From positions 61,569,413-61,633,412 of the forward strand of contig CM023541.1 of NCBI GenBank assembly GCA_013350335.1: DNA of 64,000 nucleotides, in the 5' to 3' direction. The stretch is from Chimonanthus salicifolius (lineage: Eukaryota > Streptophyta > Magnoliopsida > Laurales > Calycanthaceae). The notes below the pieces were generated by a model. The model worked only from the letters and a program-made list of their open reading frames with translations, was not told the origin of the DNA and did not search any database. Position numbers and translations under genes: made by a program. Position 1 is the stretch's first letter. Each line of letters opens with the position of its first letter. Positions 24,470 through 36,700 of this stretch are shown piece after piece.

Positions 24470-26039
24470 ATGGGGCACCATTCTTGCTGCAACCAACAAA
24501 AGGTAAAGAGAGGCCTTTGGTCTCCTGAAGAAGATGAAAAACTCATCAGATACATCACCACACATGGCTATGGATGTTGGAGTGAAGTCCCAGAGAAAGC
24601 AGGTCTTGTGAAATCTCTCCTTCTCTCTCTTCTATCTATTTATACATCTATTTTAAGAGTAAGATCCCACCGCTTAGAATAAAAAAATAAAATTTATCCA
24701 TCCATCTATCTATCTATCTCATACCAAATTTGCATTCAGGGCTTCAAAGATGTGGGAAGAGTTGTCGTTTGAGGTGGATAAATTATCTGAGACCAGATAT
24801 TAGACGAGGGAGGTTTACCCAAGAGGAGGAGAAGCTCATAATCAGCCTACATGGTATTGTTGGGAACAGGTCTGTTGGGAAAATTTTGTTCACTTTCTTC
24901 TTTTCTTTTCATTGTTTTTTGTTTTTGGCCTCTTTCATGTAAGAAGTATACACTGGCATGAGCAATGAGTGCAACACCTTATGTGGAAGATCCACAATTT
25001 TAATCTGAAATTGTTGAGGAGAGAGAGTTCTTTGCTCAATTTATATCCACTACTGTTGTAATTTTCAACACAACACAGATAATAAAATCTTTCTCCAGTA
25101 ATTTTTTCCTTAGGGGTTTTTCCACTTAAATCTTTGTCTTCTATTGTGTTTGTTTTTTGGGTCTATCATCTTCTACAAAAATCCCCTTGTGCTAAAGATG
25201 GTTCATGTTAGCTTCCTCCTCTCATTGTCTTATCTGCTTTCCCTTTTCTTTTCTATTAAGAGAGCATTAACGTGAGAAAAGGGTAAAAGAAATCCCAAAG
25301 GACATTAAGGATTGCTCTTGACAAATTCTGAGGCTTGATTTACATTTTTGTCATAATGTAGGTGGGCACATATAGCAAGTCACTTGCCTGGAAGAACTGA
25401 CAATGAGATCAAGAACTACTGGAATTCATGGATTAAAAAGAAGATAAGAAAGCCTCAAAATCCCCCACCACCTCCAACCACAGTTCCAGTTACACCCACC
25501 ATTGATTTCGTCCCATCGACTTTCAGTTCCGTTCAATTAGATGTACTAAACCAAGACACTTCGGCGAGGCCGATTCTCGACACAATGTTTGCTTCTCCTT
25601 GCCCATTTTTCATGTTTGAGAATAGCTTAGTTGGCGGTGCAAGCACACGAGAAGATATTATCGTAGCCAACGAAATTGCTGGCCTGAATTCCAATGCATG
25701 GAACTTGAATCAGCAACAAGTACAAGCACCACCACCACCACCACCTCAGTTTGCATTTAATGGCGGTGGCGATGGCATGGATGCGAATTGCTTGCCTCCA
25801 TTGCTGGATAATATGGAAAGTATGGTCCCTATGGTGGTACAACCTTGTTGTATGGATGAGGAAGGAGACGTGGCAGGTGATTGCATTCAAAGGCAGGAAT
25901 TTAGTGAATGGGTTGATTCACAACAATGCCCTAGTTTTCTAATTTGGGAGCATGTTGAAGGACAGTTTAATGGGGAAGGAATTCCACCAGCTTCATCTAA
26001 TATGGAAGCTATGCTTGCTGCTTATCCTTCATCAGTGTG

Positions 26040-26040
<1 letters not shown>
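24470..26040 (+). CDS. MYB26: R2R3-MYB transcription factor, MYB26/MYB67 type
   Basis: Three exons: 24470-24602, 24740-24869, 25362-26040; 313 residues. Introns lie at the two standard R2R3-MYB positions (phases 1 and 2). The protein starts [21 protein letters not shown]2 has W17, W37 and W57; R3 has F70 in place of the first Trp, then W89 and W108. The stretch [20 protein letters not shown] and the motif [14 protein letters not shown] are as I remember them for Arabidopsis MYB26 and its paralogue MYB67, rather than MYB103 or MYB61. The bHLH-binding signature of R3 is absent. The C-terminal half is variable, with a poly-Pro run near residue 200 and acidic patches. MYB26 acts in the nucleus to drive secondary thickening of the anther endothecium, needed for dehiscence. 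The same role here is inferred. The ATG was chosen because the upstream in-frame extension has no Met. Confidence 0.93.
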
Positions 26041-26042
<2 letters not shown>

Positions 26043-26076
<34 letters not shown>

Positions 26077-26088
26077 TCTTCTTCTTCC
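26043..26088. repeat. (CT)n(TTC)n microsatellite just after the MYB stop
   Basis: About fifteen CT units followed by five TTC units start 2 bases after the TGA, so they should lie in the 3' untranslated region. Confidence 0.95.
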
Positions 26089-26466
26089 AATGGGTTGATT
26101 TCGTGAGAAGATTTAGAAATAATGTGTTGTTTGCGTGGGGTTTTTTTATTTCATTGAGGAGATGAAATTTGAGGTGTGTATTTATAACAAGCATGCAATT
26201 CTCTGTTCCATTTGGAATAGTGGATGAAAAGAACAAAAAGAGTCAACTGACACAAGTTCATGATCATGATACGTTCTTGAATCCCTCACTATATTGTCAT
26301 GTAAGTGATGACTAGTGAAGGTTCGCTTTCTTTTACAAATCTTTATAAATCAAAGATCTCAAGTTCTTAATATGGCCATTGTTTTCTGCCCTCCCTTGTT
26401 TCTCACTTCTACAAGGAACTTATATTAATAAATATATACAAATATCTCAAATATGTGTGCATGTAT

Positions 26467-26494
26467 GAGAGAGAGAGAGAGAGAGAGAGAGAGC
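26467..26494. repeat. (GA)n microsatellite
   Basis: Pure GA run of about 14 units downstream of the MYB gene. Confidence 0.95.
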
Positions 26495-26940
26495 ATCACA
26501 TTTTACGTTACAAGTGGTGTGTATTGCTGATATACCAATCAGTATACATCTGTTCACTGATGTATCAGTCAAAACAGATTTATAGTTTGTGATATGTGAC
26601 CAAATAATGGACACTGGTATTCAATGATCCAATTTTATTTGAGCATTAGAAAAATATGAAGGGAAAATTGATATATTGGCTAGAAATTCACAGCCTACGT
26701 CAGTTTCAATCGAGAGAGAGAGAGTTGAAAGTACCCACAAGCTAATGATTCGGAAGAAGCACAAGGAGCTGAAACCTGCAAGGTAAGGGGAAAAGAAACG
26801 AGAAAAACAACTTTTTTTTTTGTGGGGGAAAAGAATAAAGAGAAAGAATAGATGAAAAGAGATTAAGGTTGGGAATGAATTCATCTATCAGAGGTGTCTG
26901 AATCACATATGGTTTTGCCTGTTCTATGATTTTTACAGAA

Positions 26941-27064
26941 CTATATTATACTTTCCTTTGTTCTTATTCAGTTCTTTCTCTTCCTTTTAATGAAGTGATG
27001 GCTATATTATACTTTCCTTTGTTCTTATCCAGATCTTCCTTCTCTTCCTTTGAATGAAGTGATG
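26941..27064. repeat. Tandem duplication, about 61 bp
   Basis: CTATATTATACTTTCCTTTG through TGAAGTGATGG occurs twice in direct succession with a few substitutions. It is non-coding. Confidence 0.85.
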
Positions 27065-27109
27065 GGTTTGGATCAAAGTGTTAAGAGTGATTTTAATTGT
27101 TTTTTAAAT

Positions 27110-27185
27110 TCTTAAATCTCGCTCTTCACAACTAATGTAGGACTCCAGTCATTCGGCTCTCATACCACTTGTTAGGATGAACGAT
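27110..27185 (-). mobile_element. Possible LTR-element fragment with primer-site motif
   Basis: On the minus strand CCTAACAAG is followed by TGGTATGAGAGCC, close to the initiator-Met primer site TGGTATCAGAGCC. This looks like an LTR end plus primer site, but no partner repeat was found. Confidence 0.35.
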
Positions 27186-27189
27186 GGCA

Positions 27190-29968
27190 TGCAGGTAACT
27201 TATTTCCCTAAAATACCCAGTTTTTCTAATCCAACAATGTATAATCTTTTTTAAGTTCTGCTTAACCCTAAAACCACATTGGATAATGGAGAACTCAGAG
27301 CAGAGTTTGCGAATATAGAAAATCGCAAAGATATGAGATGAGTAAAATTTAAACTTATTTATTTTATTTTGTAATTTTAAATCTTAAAAATTAGATTATG
27401 ATAATTAAATTGAAGACTTTTTCAAAATTATGTTATTTATAAAAAAATTATCTATCTCACTTATACTATATAGACCTCAAGAATGAGTCAATTACTCAAA
27501 TTCAATTCAGTCCATGTGTCAACTTTGTTATTTATGAAAATTACACCTCCTTAGGTAGTCGGCATGGACGTAAACTATACTCAAACCTACTTATTAATGA
27601 GTCAACAAATGACAAGCAAATTCATTATCTTCGCAAGTTAGAATATAAGTCAAAGATTCTCACTTCAATTGACAATAAACCAACTCAAATTAAGCTAATC
27701 ACAAAACCAAATCCTAAAGCAACAATCCATCCATAGAAAGGGTCAACAGTTTTTATGATCAACAACAGCAAGATCTACAAATTGCATCTTCGTGTCATGT
27801 GTCATGAAAAATAAATAAACAAATAAATAATTTATAATTATAAAAAGTTTTAAGGAGTAATATCATATAAATTAAAATTAGGGGTGAAACTTGTGTTGGG
27901 TTTTAACTCAACCCGCATGATCCAACTCAAGAAATCAAGTGGGTTTGGATTTTACATTTTTAAAATTAGGGTCGAATTGGATTGAAGAAAAAAACCTGAA
28001 TTAAATTTGAGTCAGGTCGAGTCGAGTCAGATCAAGCTTTTTAGAATAGACTCGACCAGACTCGAATTGTCCGACTTGACCCATTCAAAAAATTAAATAT
28101 AACACTTGGGTTAAGTCGAGCCAGCAATTCCCGTTTCACTAGTTTAACTTGACTCAGATCATCATCATCTTCAGCCGTCAATTATTTCACTAATCTGAAC
28201 TCAAGAATGTAGTTAATTCATATATAAAAGAAGAAAGTATTGTAAATCTATAATTGAAAAAAAAAAAATCGCTAAAGCACATAAGTTTTATGTATCTATG
28301 TGATTTGTGTATTTGCATTATAGTTGTTACATTATTCTCAACACGTTTGCATCGTCATTTCATGATTAGATGTTCTATTTTTTCAATATCTTAAGAAATT
28401 AGTTTGGTACTTTTAGTTAAAATGTCAATTTTATCCTATCTTGGCGTGCCCATTGGATATATAAGCATCCAACTGCAAATAAATACACATATGGGTTGGA
28501 TTTGCCCTTTTTTGCTGTGGAGAAAGGAGCTTGTAGCCTTTTCTCACGGGTGGTTTTCCCCTCAAAATGACTGAACGAAGAAGGTGGGACCCTATCAATT
28601 TTAAATTTCAAGACCATTTGTCCCGTGATAGGCTCTTCGGCCCATTCCTTGACGCATTCGTTAGAAGGACCCATATCTCTTTTCTATAGAGTCCACACGT
28701 TAGGAAGAGTTATGGGCCCACACGAAAGTAGCGTGAGTTTACTTTGATACTGGTAACAGAGGAGCGGTTTTCTCCTAAAATGACTAGACAATAAGGGAAG
28801 TGTCACCCCCACTTTAAACTCCAAGACCATCTCAAGCATTTCTGAGTGAACCAATTTTGTTCAGTAACACTCTGCTTCCTCTTATATAATTTAATTTTTT
28901 TAATCATTTAAAGAGTTTGTATAATCTTAATTAAAGTAGAAACCGATAATATACTAATTACAAAGAAAAAAATTCTCAAATAATTAAATGGCGCCATTCA
29001 ATATCTCTCAACATCTTCAGACGTGAAATTACTGTCACTTGAATAGCAAGTCCAAGTTTTTTCATTTATGCAGATTTGAATTAAGCCCAGCCCAATTTGC
29101 ACCTTATCCACCTAAGAAGGCTTGGAATCAATGTCAGATGTGTTACACATGTTCCACCAATCTCGATCAATATATTAGTAGTTTTGATATAAGATATAAA
29201 ATGATTTATAAAATACAACAAAAAGGTCACTTCTGTGATCTATTTATGTATAAAAGCTCAATGTCATCTTAAATTTATAATTGATAGGTGATTAATAGTT
29301 CTCATTACCCAGAATAACTTGATGAATAAGCAAGTGATGGAAAAAAAATCTTGTTGATCTATCTACAACAGAAATAAATGAATAAATATGTATAGATAGT
29401 GATTGCATTTTTATATAAACGATTATTTAGCTTTTTCATAAGATTGTATCTCAAAGTCTTTGAAATTTTCAACATTATGTAATTTTTCTTTTTAAATGGA
29501 AAAGCATAATATATTAAAATCACGAATGCTACAAAAAGAGAGAACAAAGAAAAAGGGAAAAAAATCAGAAGTCCTTTGCACCCAAAACAAATATTCTCAA
29601 AAGGGCAAAACAAAATTAGGAAAAGTCGATACAATCTTTCAAGGCGTGCATCATGTCAGAAATAATGCTCAAAGTAAAAAAGGGAAGATGCCCACACGGC
29701 ACATTTGAAAAGAATGCGATTGCCAACAGATGTAGAACTTTCAATATTACTCCGAAAAACTCTGTTATTGCTCTCTCACCAAATGCCCCAGATGATGGCG
29801 AAGAGAGCCAAACGCCACCTAATGATGCACCTAGTAAATGTATGAAAAATCTTACATGCAAAAGACAACTGAGCGACAGCAGCAGAAGAAGAAGAAGAAG
29901 GAGGCATGGTCCATTGAATTCAACATTATGTAATCTTGATGATTTGAATAAGATATTTATATAATCTT
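27190..29968. other. Intergenic, no gene seen
   Basis: AT-rich sequence. A GGGTCGA/GTCGAGTC-rich stretch at 27880-28100 looks transposon-derived but has no clear ends. Two related segments lie at about 28545-28625 and 28770-28840. Short open frames are not supported. Confidence 0.45.
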
Positions 29969-30505
29969 TTACACATCAATGTTGAAGGCATAGAAGACAG
30001 TAGAGATGTAGGCAATAAGAGCCGTTGAAACGAGCACGATCAGAGCGGCAGCAGCATGGGAAGCTGAGGAACTGCCGCAGGACAGCATGCCCAGCCTGAT
30101 TTGGATGACATTGACCATGGAGAGGACAAGGAAGATGCATCCCAAAACGGACCCCACAGCTGATCCGAGCATCCCAAACCTTAGGATCTTGCTATTGATG
30201 TGGGCCCGGAAGGCCTCTTGGGTGTCTTTGCTGTTGAGGAGATTGATGGCGAGCTTGAGGCCCTGAGCAATGAGGCTGGAGAAGAGGAAGAAGCTGAAGG
30301 ACACCACTTCGAATACAAGAAGAAATTTCTCTACGTCGACGCCGGCGTCACAGCGGTCACTTTGCTCGAGGCTGTGTTGGCCCGGCGTCGTCAAAGACAG
30401 ACCGACGAACACCGCTACGGTGAAGAGGGAGTTTACGTTCACCAGCCCGTCCAAGGCCGTCACATGAATGCTCGTGGTCGACGGCTTGCCGCTAGAAGAT
30501 GCCAT
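29969..30505 (-). CDS. Four-pass membrane protein, MEE60-like plant family
   Basis: A single uninterrupted exon of 178 codons reads MASSSGKPSTTSIHVTALDG, then four hydrophobic segments at roughly residues 21-40, 60-85, 110-138 and 150-174, with no signal peptide. The motif HVTALDGLVNVNSLFTVAVF and the four-helix layout resemble the small plant-specific membrane proteins that include Arabidopsis MEE60 (maternal effect embryo arrest 60). The biochemical role of the family is not known to me. The frame is distinctly richer in G+C, especially at third positions, than the surrounding DNA, which supports real coding. The start is the first Met. The plus-strand frame over the same DNA is its shadow. 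Membrane location is clear; family naming is moderate confidence. Confidence 0.82.
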   Translation of the reverse strand: MASSSGKPSTTSIHVTALDGLVNVNSLFTVAVFVGLSLTTPGQHSLEQSDRCDAGVDVEKFLLVFEVVSFSFFLFSSLIAQGLKLAINLLNSKDTQEAFRAHINSKILRFGMLGSAVGSVLGCIFLVLSMVNVIQIRLGMLSCGSSSASHAAAALIVLVSTALIAYISTVFYAFNIDV

Positions 30506-30632
30506 CCCATGTCTGGACGTGCAATGCCGGAGGGCTTAAAGTCAAGCATTTAAGAAAAAGGACATTCTTGAGTCGACTCCACTCAAGCATACAATGAGTC
30601 AAATGACTTTTATTAAATCTTTAAGAAATGGA

Positions 30633-30788
30633 TTTTTTTTATTAATTTACGTGTGAAAAATCACAAATTATCTAAAATCTCCACAGACGTGCCCACTACT
30701 TTTAGGGCACATCAAAGTTGGACCATAAAAGCTCGAATCCATAACTTCCCACCTTTTAAGACGGGAGATAACCAGTTGAGCTACACCA
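30633..30788 (-). mobile_element. tRNA-derived SINE
   Basis: Reverse copy: TTTTTTTTATTAATTTACGT tail at left, B-box region AGCTCGAATCC and A-box CCAGTTGAGCTA at right, ending in ACACCATG. It lies upstream of the membrane-protein gene. Confidence 0.82.
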
Positions 30789-30829
30789 TGTAAATAATTT
30801 TTTTTATTAATTTACTCTAACTGAAACTA

Positions 30830-33778
30830 GAAAAAACCAAGGCAAACACCTAGTCTAGCGGGTGTCGTATCTGTGAGATTCTCTTATGTCAAGATTGAAA
30901 TCTACACTAAGATATCTTTCTTTAAAAAAAAAAATGGTTTGAGATTCAGTTTTAATCCCCTAATTCACCACAAGAGGTTATCATTCTCATTTTTTTAAAA
31001 AAAAAAGTCACATATCTTTATATAAACTTTTTTTTATACCAAAATATACAAGCCTCTTGGAGCATTTGTCTAATCCTTAAAGAATGTATAAATCTTTCAA
31101 TTCATACAAACTAAATAAGAGTACGGAGAATGACTCTTTTATATTGAAAGTAACTTGAAATCAAGATTTTCTGCATTTCAAGCGAGTTCATGATAGTCAA
31201 GGAACTGCTCATAGGTTTTTCTATATCAATCCTAGACAATTAATGAAGTTCATTAAAGATGGTTATATATGGTGATTGGGGTTTATGATAGTTATCTTAT
31301 AGTTTTCATATTTATTAATTATATTTTATTTAAAAAAAATTATATAATAATTATAAAAAAATTCAAAACCCATTTTAAGATTTGTTTTAATTAAAAAATA
31401 TTTTTATAGAATATATACAATTAAAGAAAAAAAATCAATGTAAATAAACTATAAAATATATCAAAAAAACTATTTTTTAAAAAAATAATATCAATGAACA
31501 CTTAATATAAAACTCATATTATCTAGTGTCTCATAATTACTACTATCTTTTATTATAATTCAAAAAAATATTGTGAAAAAATTCTTAAATTCAATAATTT
31601 TTTTTTAAAATATCACACAAACACCGTATGAACAAACTAAATCAATTACAGTCATTTTTATATAATTCCCGTAAATATCAAACATCATTTCATTAGATTT
31701 CCTAAAAAAACTCTTAAATGAAGATTATTATATGTAAAATTAAAAAAATACGATATAAATAACTCAAAATAAATAAATCATAAGAAAATAAGATTAAAAT
31801 GATGAATGCCTTCTGTATATGCAAAAGAGTTACTCCTAAAAACCTTATCAAAATTACACTTGACGCAGGATTAATTGCCCAAATGGGTCTGATCTGACAG
31901 TCGTATGGGATTGAACTACGAGTCAAACTCGTCTCATACTACGGTCCAGTACCGGACTACTGGCTATACCCGATAGAAGTTGAGATGTGGAAAGGACGGA
32001 GGACTTACCCTTCTCCCTCCATTGCAGTTGGGTGCTGGTGTTTGGCTTTGGGTGGAGGGATGAGACTCTGTAAGTTGAACGGCGAGGATGTCAGATGGCG
32101 GGTTGGCACCTACGGCTGTGATCCACTTTCTGATAGAGGTGAGCCCCACTTTGTATTTGATGATGGAGGAGCTCCGTTGAAATTCCGGACTTGTTTTTTA
32201 AATCGGAATTTGGATCTTTCTCTTGCTTGCTGAGGGAGACGAAGAAACAAGCTAAAGGAGAGTAAGAAGAAAAGGAAAGGGGTTTCTTTGATTTTTCTTT
32301 TCCTGCCTTTTAGAGTTTAGAATTTTAGATTCGAAAACTCTAATATGAAGTAATTCGAGTTTTCATTATTCAATTTTAATTTGTTGATGTCACATCATCG
32401 TAAATCCATTCACTATAAAATGAAATTGTTTTTTTTTTTTTTATTCCAAAAGTGTCCGCATCTGGTTAGTCTTCTGGAATACACTAAAACCTCTTTAGAC
32501 ATTGAGTAATTCGATGGAAGAGCAATGACCCTTCATTCACTAAAATTGTTATTTTCTCAATAAATATTAAATCCAAACTTGTTTGGTACATCTTATTTTC
32601 AATAATTTGATAGGTTAGGATCGTTTATTTAACAATCCACAATTTCAAGTCAAGTTTTAAGCTCAAGAATCTCTAAAACTCCCTTTAATCAACTACATTA
32701 ACATTAACAAATTAAATCAAAGTAGAGATTATAAACATCACTTTCAATATAATCTAAGCACAAATAGTGAGAACTTTTGAACTCCTCAGACCAAGATCAG
32801 CAAGAGATACAACCTTAATTTCTGGGTAAAACTTAAATATATTAAAAGGGCGCATTTGGTCTTATCTAAATTTAATTTGTTCCACCTGAGCTCCATTATC
32901 CATGAGATAATAAAGTTTTTGAACAACCATTTGGGGCAACACTAGGGCCCCGTATCCAATTTCCTTCACAATGGATTTTGTAATTTGCTTCTCGATTACT
33001 TTTCAAAATCACCCACGCCTCAAAATCAAAACCTGTTTCCCAAATCTCATGTTTCACATTCGTTTTCAATACCCCATTTCTCATTTCCTGTTTCCATTAA
33101 CCACTTCTTAAATTAGTTTGATGTCTGACTTGTGAACAATTCAATTTTTTTTATGACCAAGGGGTCTCACCCTCTTATACTATCTCACTAATTCTCAAGC
33201 CATATACAAGCCTCTAACCACATACACAAGGTAATTCTACGGAGAATAACCATTTGAGATGGAGTGGGAATCAGACTCAGAACTCCCGTGTCTTGAAATG
33301 GATTCTTGGCCGTTACTCCAACGAGTTGACAACTCATTTAATGAGATGAAGATTAAATTTTAACAATCACGTTCTTGACAGAGCAATGAATTGGGTCACA
33401 GCAAAATTACAAAAAACTTTCTAGCATAATTGATCCCAACATCCAATTTCAGATTTCAATTGAGAGTTGCTTGGACCAGATGTACGATACTCTAGTTCAA
33501 AGTTCAAACTTCGAGAGGCATTTGAGTTGGCACTGGATGATCTCCCATCTATGTTACAGTTACAATCAACAAAAACATAATTCTTTTACCCTCGCAGAAA
33601 AAAAAAAATTGGCACAGTTAAGAAACTGATCTGTGTGCCCTTTTCCTGCTTCATTGCTTGATACACCTTGCATACAACACAAGGGACAAACAACATAATT
33701 ACCCCTCTTCCTCTAATGCTATAATGGAAACAAATAAGGGGGTAAAAATCTAATGGCAAAAGAGGTTCAAACCTTTTA
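30830..33778. other. Intergenic, no gene seen
   Basis: Low-complexity A/T DNA around 31300-31760. A G+C-richer patch at 31880-32230 carries overlapping short frames on both strands with no recognised domain. At 33150-33350 there is a possible second SINE type on the minus strand, too degenerate to call. Confidence 0.45.
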
Positions 33779-36700
33779 TCAGCTTTCTCGCTTAACAAAG
33801 AAGTGCTCTATTTGCAAGAAGCCTTGAGAACGACCACTTTGCTTGGATCCATATTTACATCGCTTTGGCCATAAAGAACTCCCCTTACCATCCTGCATTG
33901 AAAAAAACAAAAAAAATGGTTAACCATAAAGAACATGATTTCTTATCCATTTACAATGTAGAAGGTTGCCATTAACGACTGATATAGATACCATGTGGGC
34001 ACACCATAATGCTGTCGGTATTCATGGTTTGACAGAATCTTTTACTCTACTATGTGCAAAAAATTCTGTGGATATCATATCAGGCAGAAAATTCTTTTTC
34101 CAACCAATCAAATAATAGTAACTGATCATTTTGGACAATAGAAACTGTCCAACTGGTTTTGAATCAGTTAGAAATTTTGTAACAACAAGTGGATCATGAA
34201 TTGCTGCATAACTTTCTTTCTTTTAAGTTTGATCAGTGCTTGCAGTTGGTACACTGAAGTGCATCCTTGTCTAGTGATGAATAGAGTGATCACCCACAAC
34301 TGATGTGATGAATGACTGAACGTATGAAAAGGGAACCTACCAACTGGTTTTGAGTTCTCAATACTTTAATCCTACCGCCTCTACCATCAGCTCCAACAGC
34401 AATCAAATCCCCATTACTGCTCTCTGGTAAAGACAATTTACTCTGAGCTCGTCGACACCACTTCCCTGGATACCTTTTTACTCCGTCAGATCCAAGCCCA
34501 CCAGGAATGCATTGATTCCCTGTTTATTTAGATGAAAGATGAGGAAATGTAAGATGTTATCATTCATCATAAATCAAGCAATAAATAGCAGCATCTAGTT
34601 TTATGGAAAACACCTCAGTATAAAGAAACAATGCTAACATGTAACAAGTCAATGTTAATATTGTCTGCTGAGGTAATTGAAAACAGAAAACAATTGCACA
34701 GAACTCAAACACAAAATAAAAATAGCACCTTTGACAAATTAATTTGCTAAGAAATGTACTTGATGAAGATAGAAACAATTTATAGTTTCCCAAGCCAAAA
34801 ATGCTAGAATACTTAGTTCAAAAGTAACCAGTAAACTCATTTCTCCTCAATAAAGTTCTACATTTCTAGCTTCTTGTTCTCAATCTCATTTCACAACCCT
34901 ACATAAAACTATTAAACAGAATGTGGGACAAGTTCTTTCATGCATTTGTCTCACACAGCATTTCCCACATCCATTTTCACTTTCTCAGTATAGCAACTAC
35001 TGTTCCTCTGAAATATTTGCAGGGACTTCAAAGGGCCAAGTCGATGACTTGTCAGAACAGTATCACATAGATCTAGATATGAACCCACATGTAGGATTGT
35101 CGAGTCAGATCCAGGCAGATGTCCTGACTTGAGATCTTACTGGTAACCAGGTTAGGACAAGATCAACCCTGATCAGACCTGCTTTGAACCCTAGCTGTAT
35201 GTAGGAATATGGAGATTGGTCAGGTCAACCAAATTGCCCAGTGGACCTGGTCTGAAATGGAACAGGTCAATTTAGAATTTGGGCAATAATGTGAGGCTTG
35301 CCCAGTATCTAAATCCAGTATCTGGGATGACTTGATCCTAATTTGGCCAGAAAAAAATCATCTACAGACTAGATATTTGGGATTGAAGAAATGTTACATC
35401 AAGCCTCATCTCCATTTTTGGTCGGTCAATAAAATATAATATACACCATGTAGCCAACTTCAAAATATGGTAGAAATTCTGGTCATTCTTCAAATCTAAA
35501 AACAGCATCCTCAATCACCAACAATTCAATTAAATTCAGGATCTAAATTGACTCACCTTGATGAATAATGGGCTCAACACTTCCTGGAGTTTCTCTTTTA
35601 ATTGGAAGCAAAGGTTTATTCTCTAAAATTCCATCAGGAAACAGCATCTCTGCATCTAAACTTTGACCATTTACATGTAGAGCATCTTCATTGCGAGCTA
35701 ATTCTGGCTTACGGTCTCTGCCAATCTCAGTACTAGTGCAAGAAATCAAGCATCTAAGAGGACTACTTTGTCCATAGTCATGAATTTCGGTGTAGGAACA
35801 AGATGATGCCCCCGAATGTGGCTTGCTGAACTTTTGGTCAACATCCTTGCACACGTTGGCTTCATTAAGAATTTTGGAAGTGGTCGAGTTCTTTGATGTC
35901 ATGGGAGGAATCTCAGCCACATCTTCATCTAACCAAATGAAAGAATCTGTATCTAGATCAAGATCAACTACATCTTTAGTTTCCTTGCCACTCTTCACAA
36001 GGAATTCTTTTTGGGGTCCAGACATAATCCCAGTTCCCTTGGAATGGAAGGAATCATTGACTGCGGAAGTACTTTGATCATTTGTGTTTAGCATAGTTTC
36101 GGCTGGTTTTTCCATTTTAACTTCTGAAGGAAAAAAATTCACTGGTGGAGGAATGGAGTTGTGCTCAACATTTTTTGACTCTTCCATTCTGATTCTCTTT
36201 GAAGTCTTCAAAGCCCTTAATTGTTCATTTTCCTTTTCTTCAAGAGCCGTTTCTAATTCTTGTACTTTTGTCTGTAGTTTCACAAAACAAAAGATACCTC
36301 AGGAAAATACAAAGTTAAACGTTTGGAATATTTTTATTAAGAGATAAAAGCATAACCAGAATCAAACAGAATAAAGTGGCCCTTGAATTTCAAAAATCAA
36401 AAGACCATTAAATCATGAGAACTTAATTGTTTCAATTGCAAAAACATTCAACTGACAGGAAACTATTCTTAAATAGAAATATGTGATAACCATGGTAGTC
36501 AAAGCTGCATCTAAGGTACTATAAGGGGTTTGAATGCCTTGCACTTTTATATGAAAGTGTCTTTTTAATTCACCTGACATGAAGCTATTCTTAAATAGAA
36601 ATATGTGATAACCATAGTGGTCAAAGGTGCACCTGAGGTACTATAAGGGGGTTTGAATTGAAGGTGCACCTAGGTATGCCTTGCACTTTATATGAAAGTG

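Noticed and set aside
25627..25942. Frames on both strands inside MYB exon 3
   Set aside because: Shadows of the MYB coding frame.
30200..30553. Plus-strand frame of 117 codons
   Set aside because: Shadow of the G+C-rich minus-strand membrane-protein gene.
31964..32233. Opposed short frames in a G+C-richer patch
   Set aside because: No recognised domain on either strand. The patch may be an old transposon piece but has no boundaries.
33150..33350. Possible second SINE type on the minus strand
   Set aside because: A- and B-box-like words are too degenerate and there is no second copy in the window.
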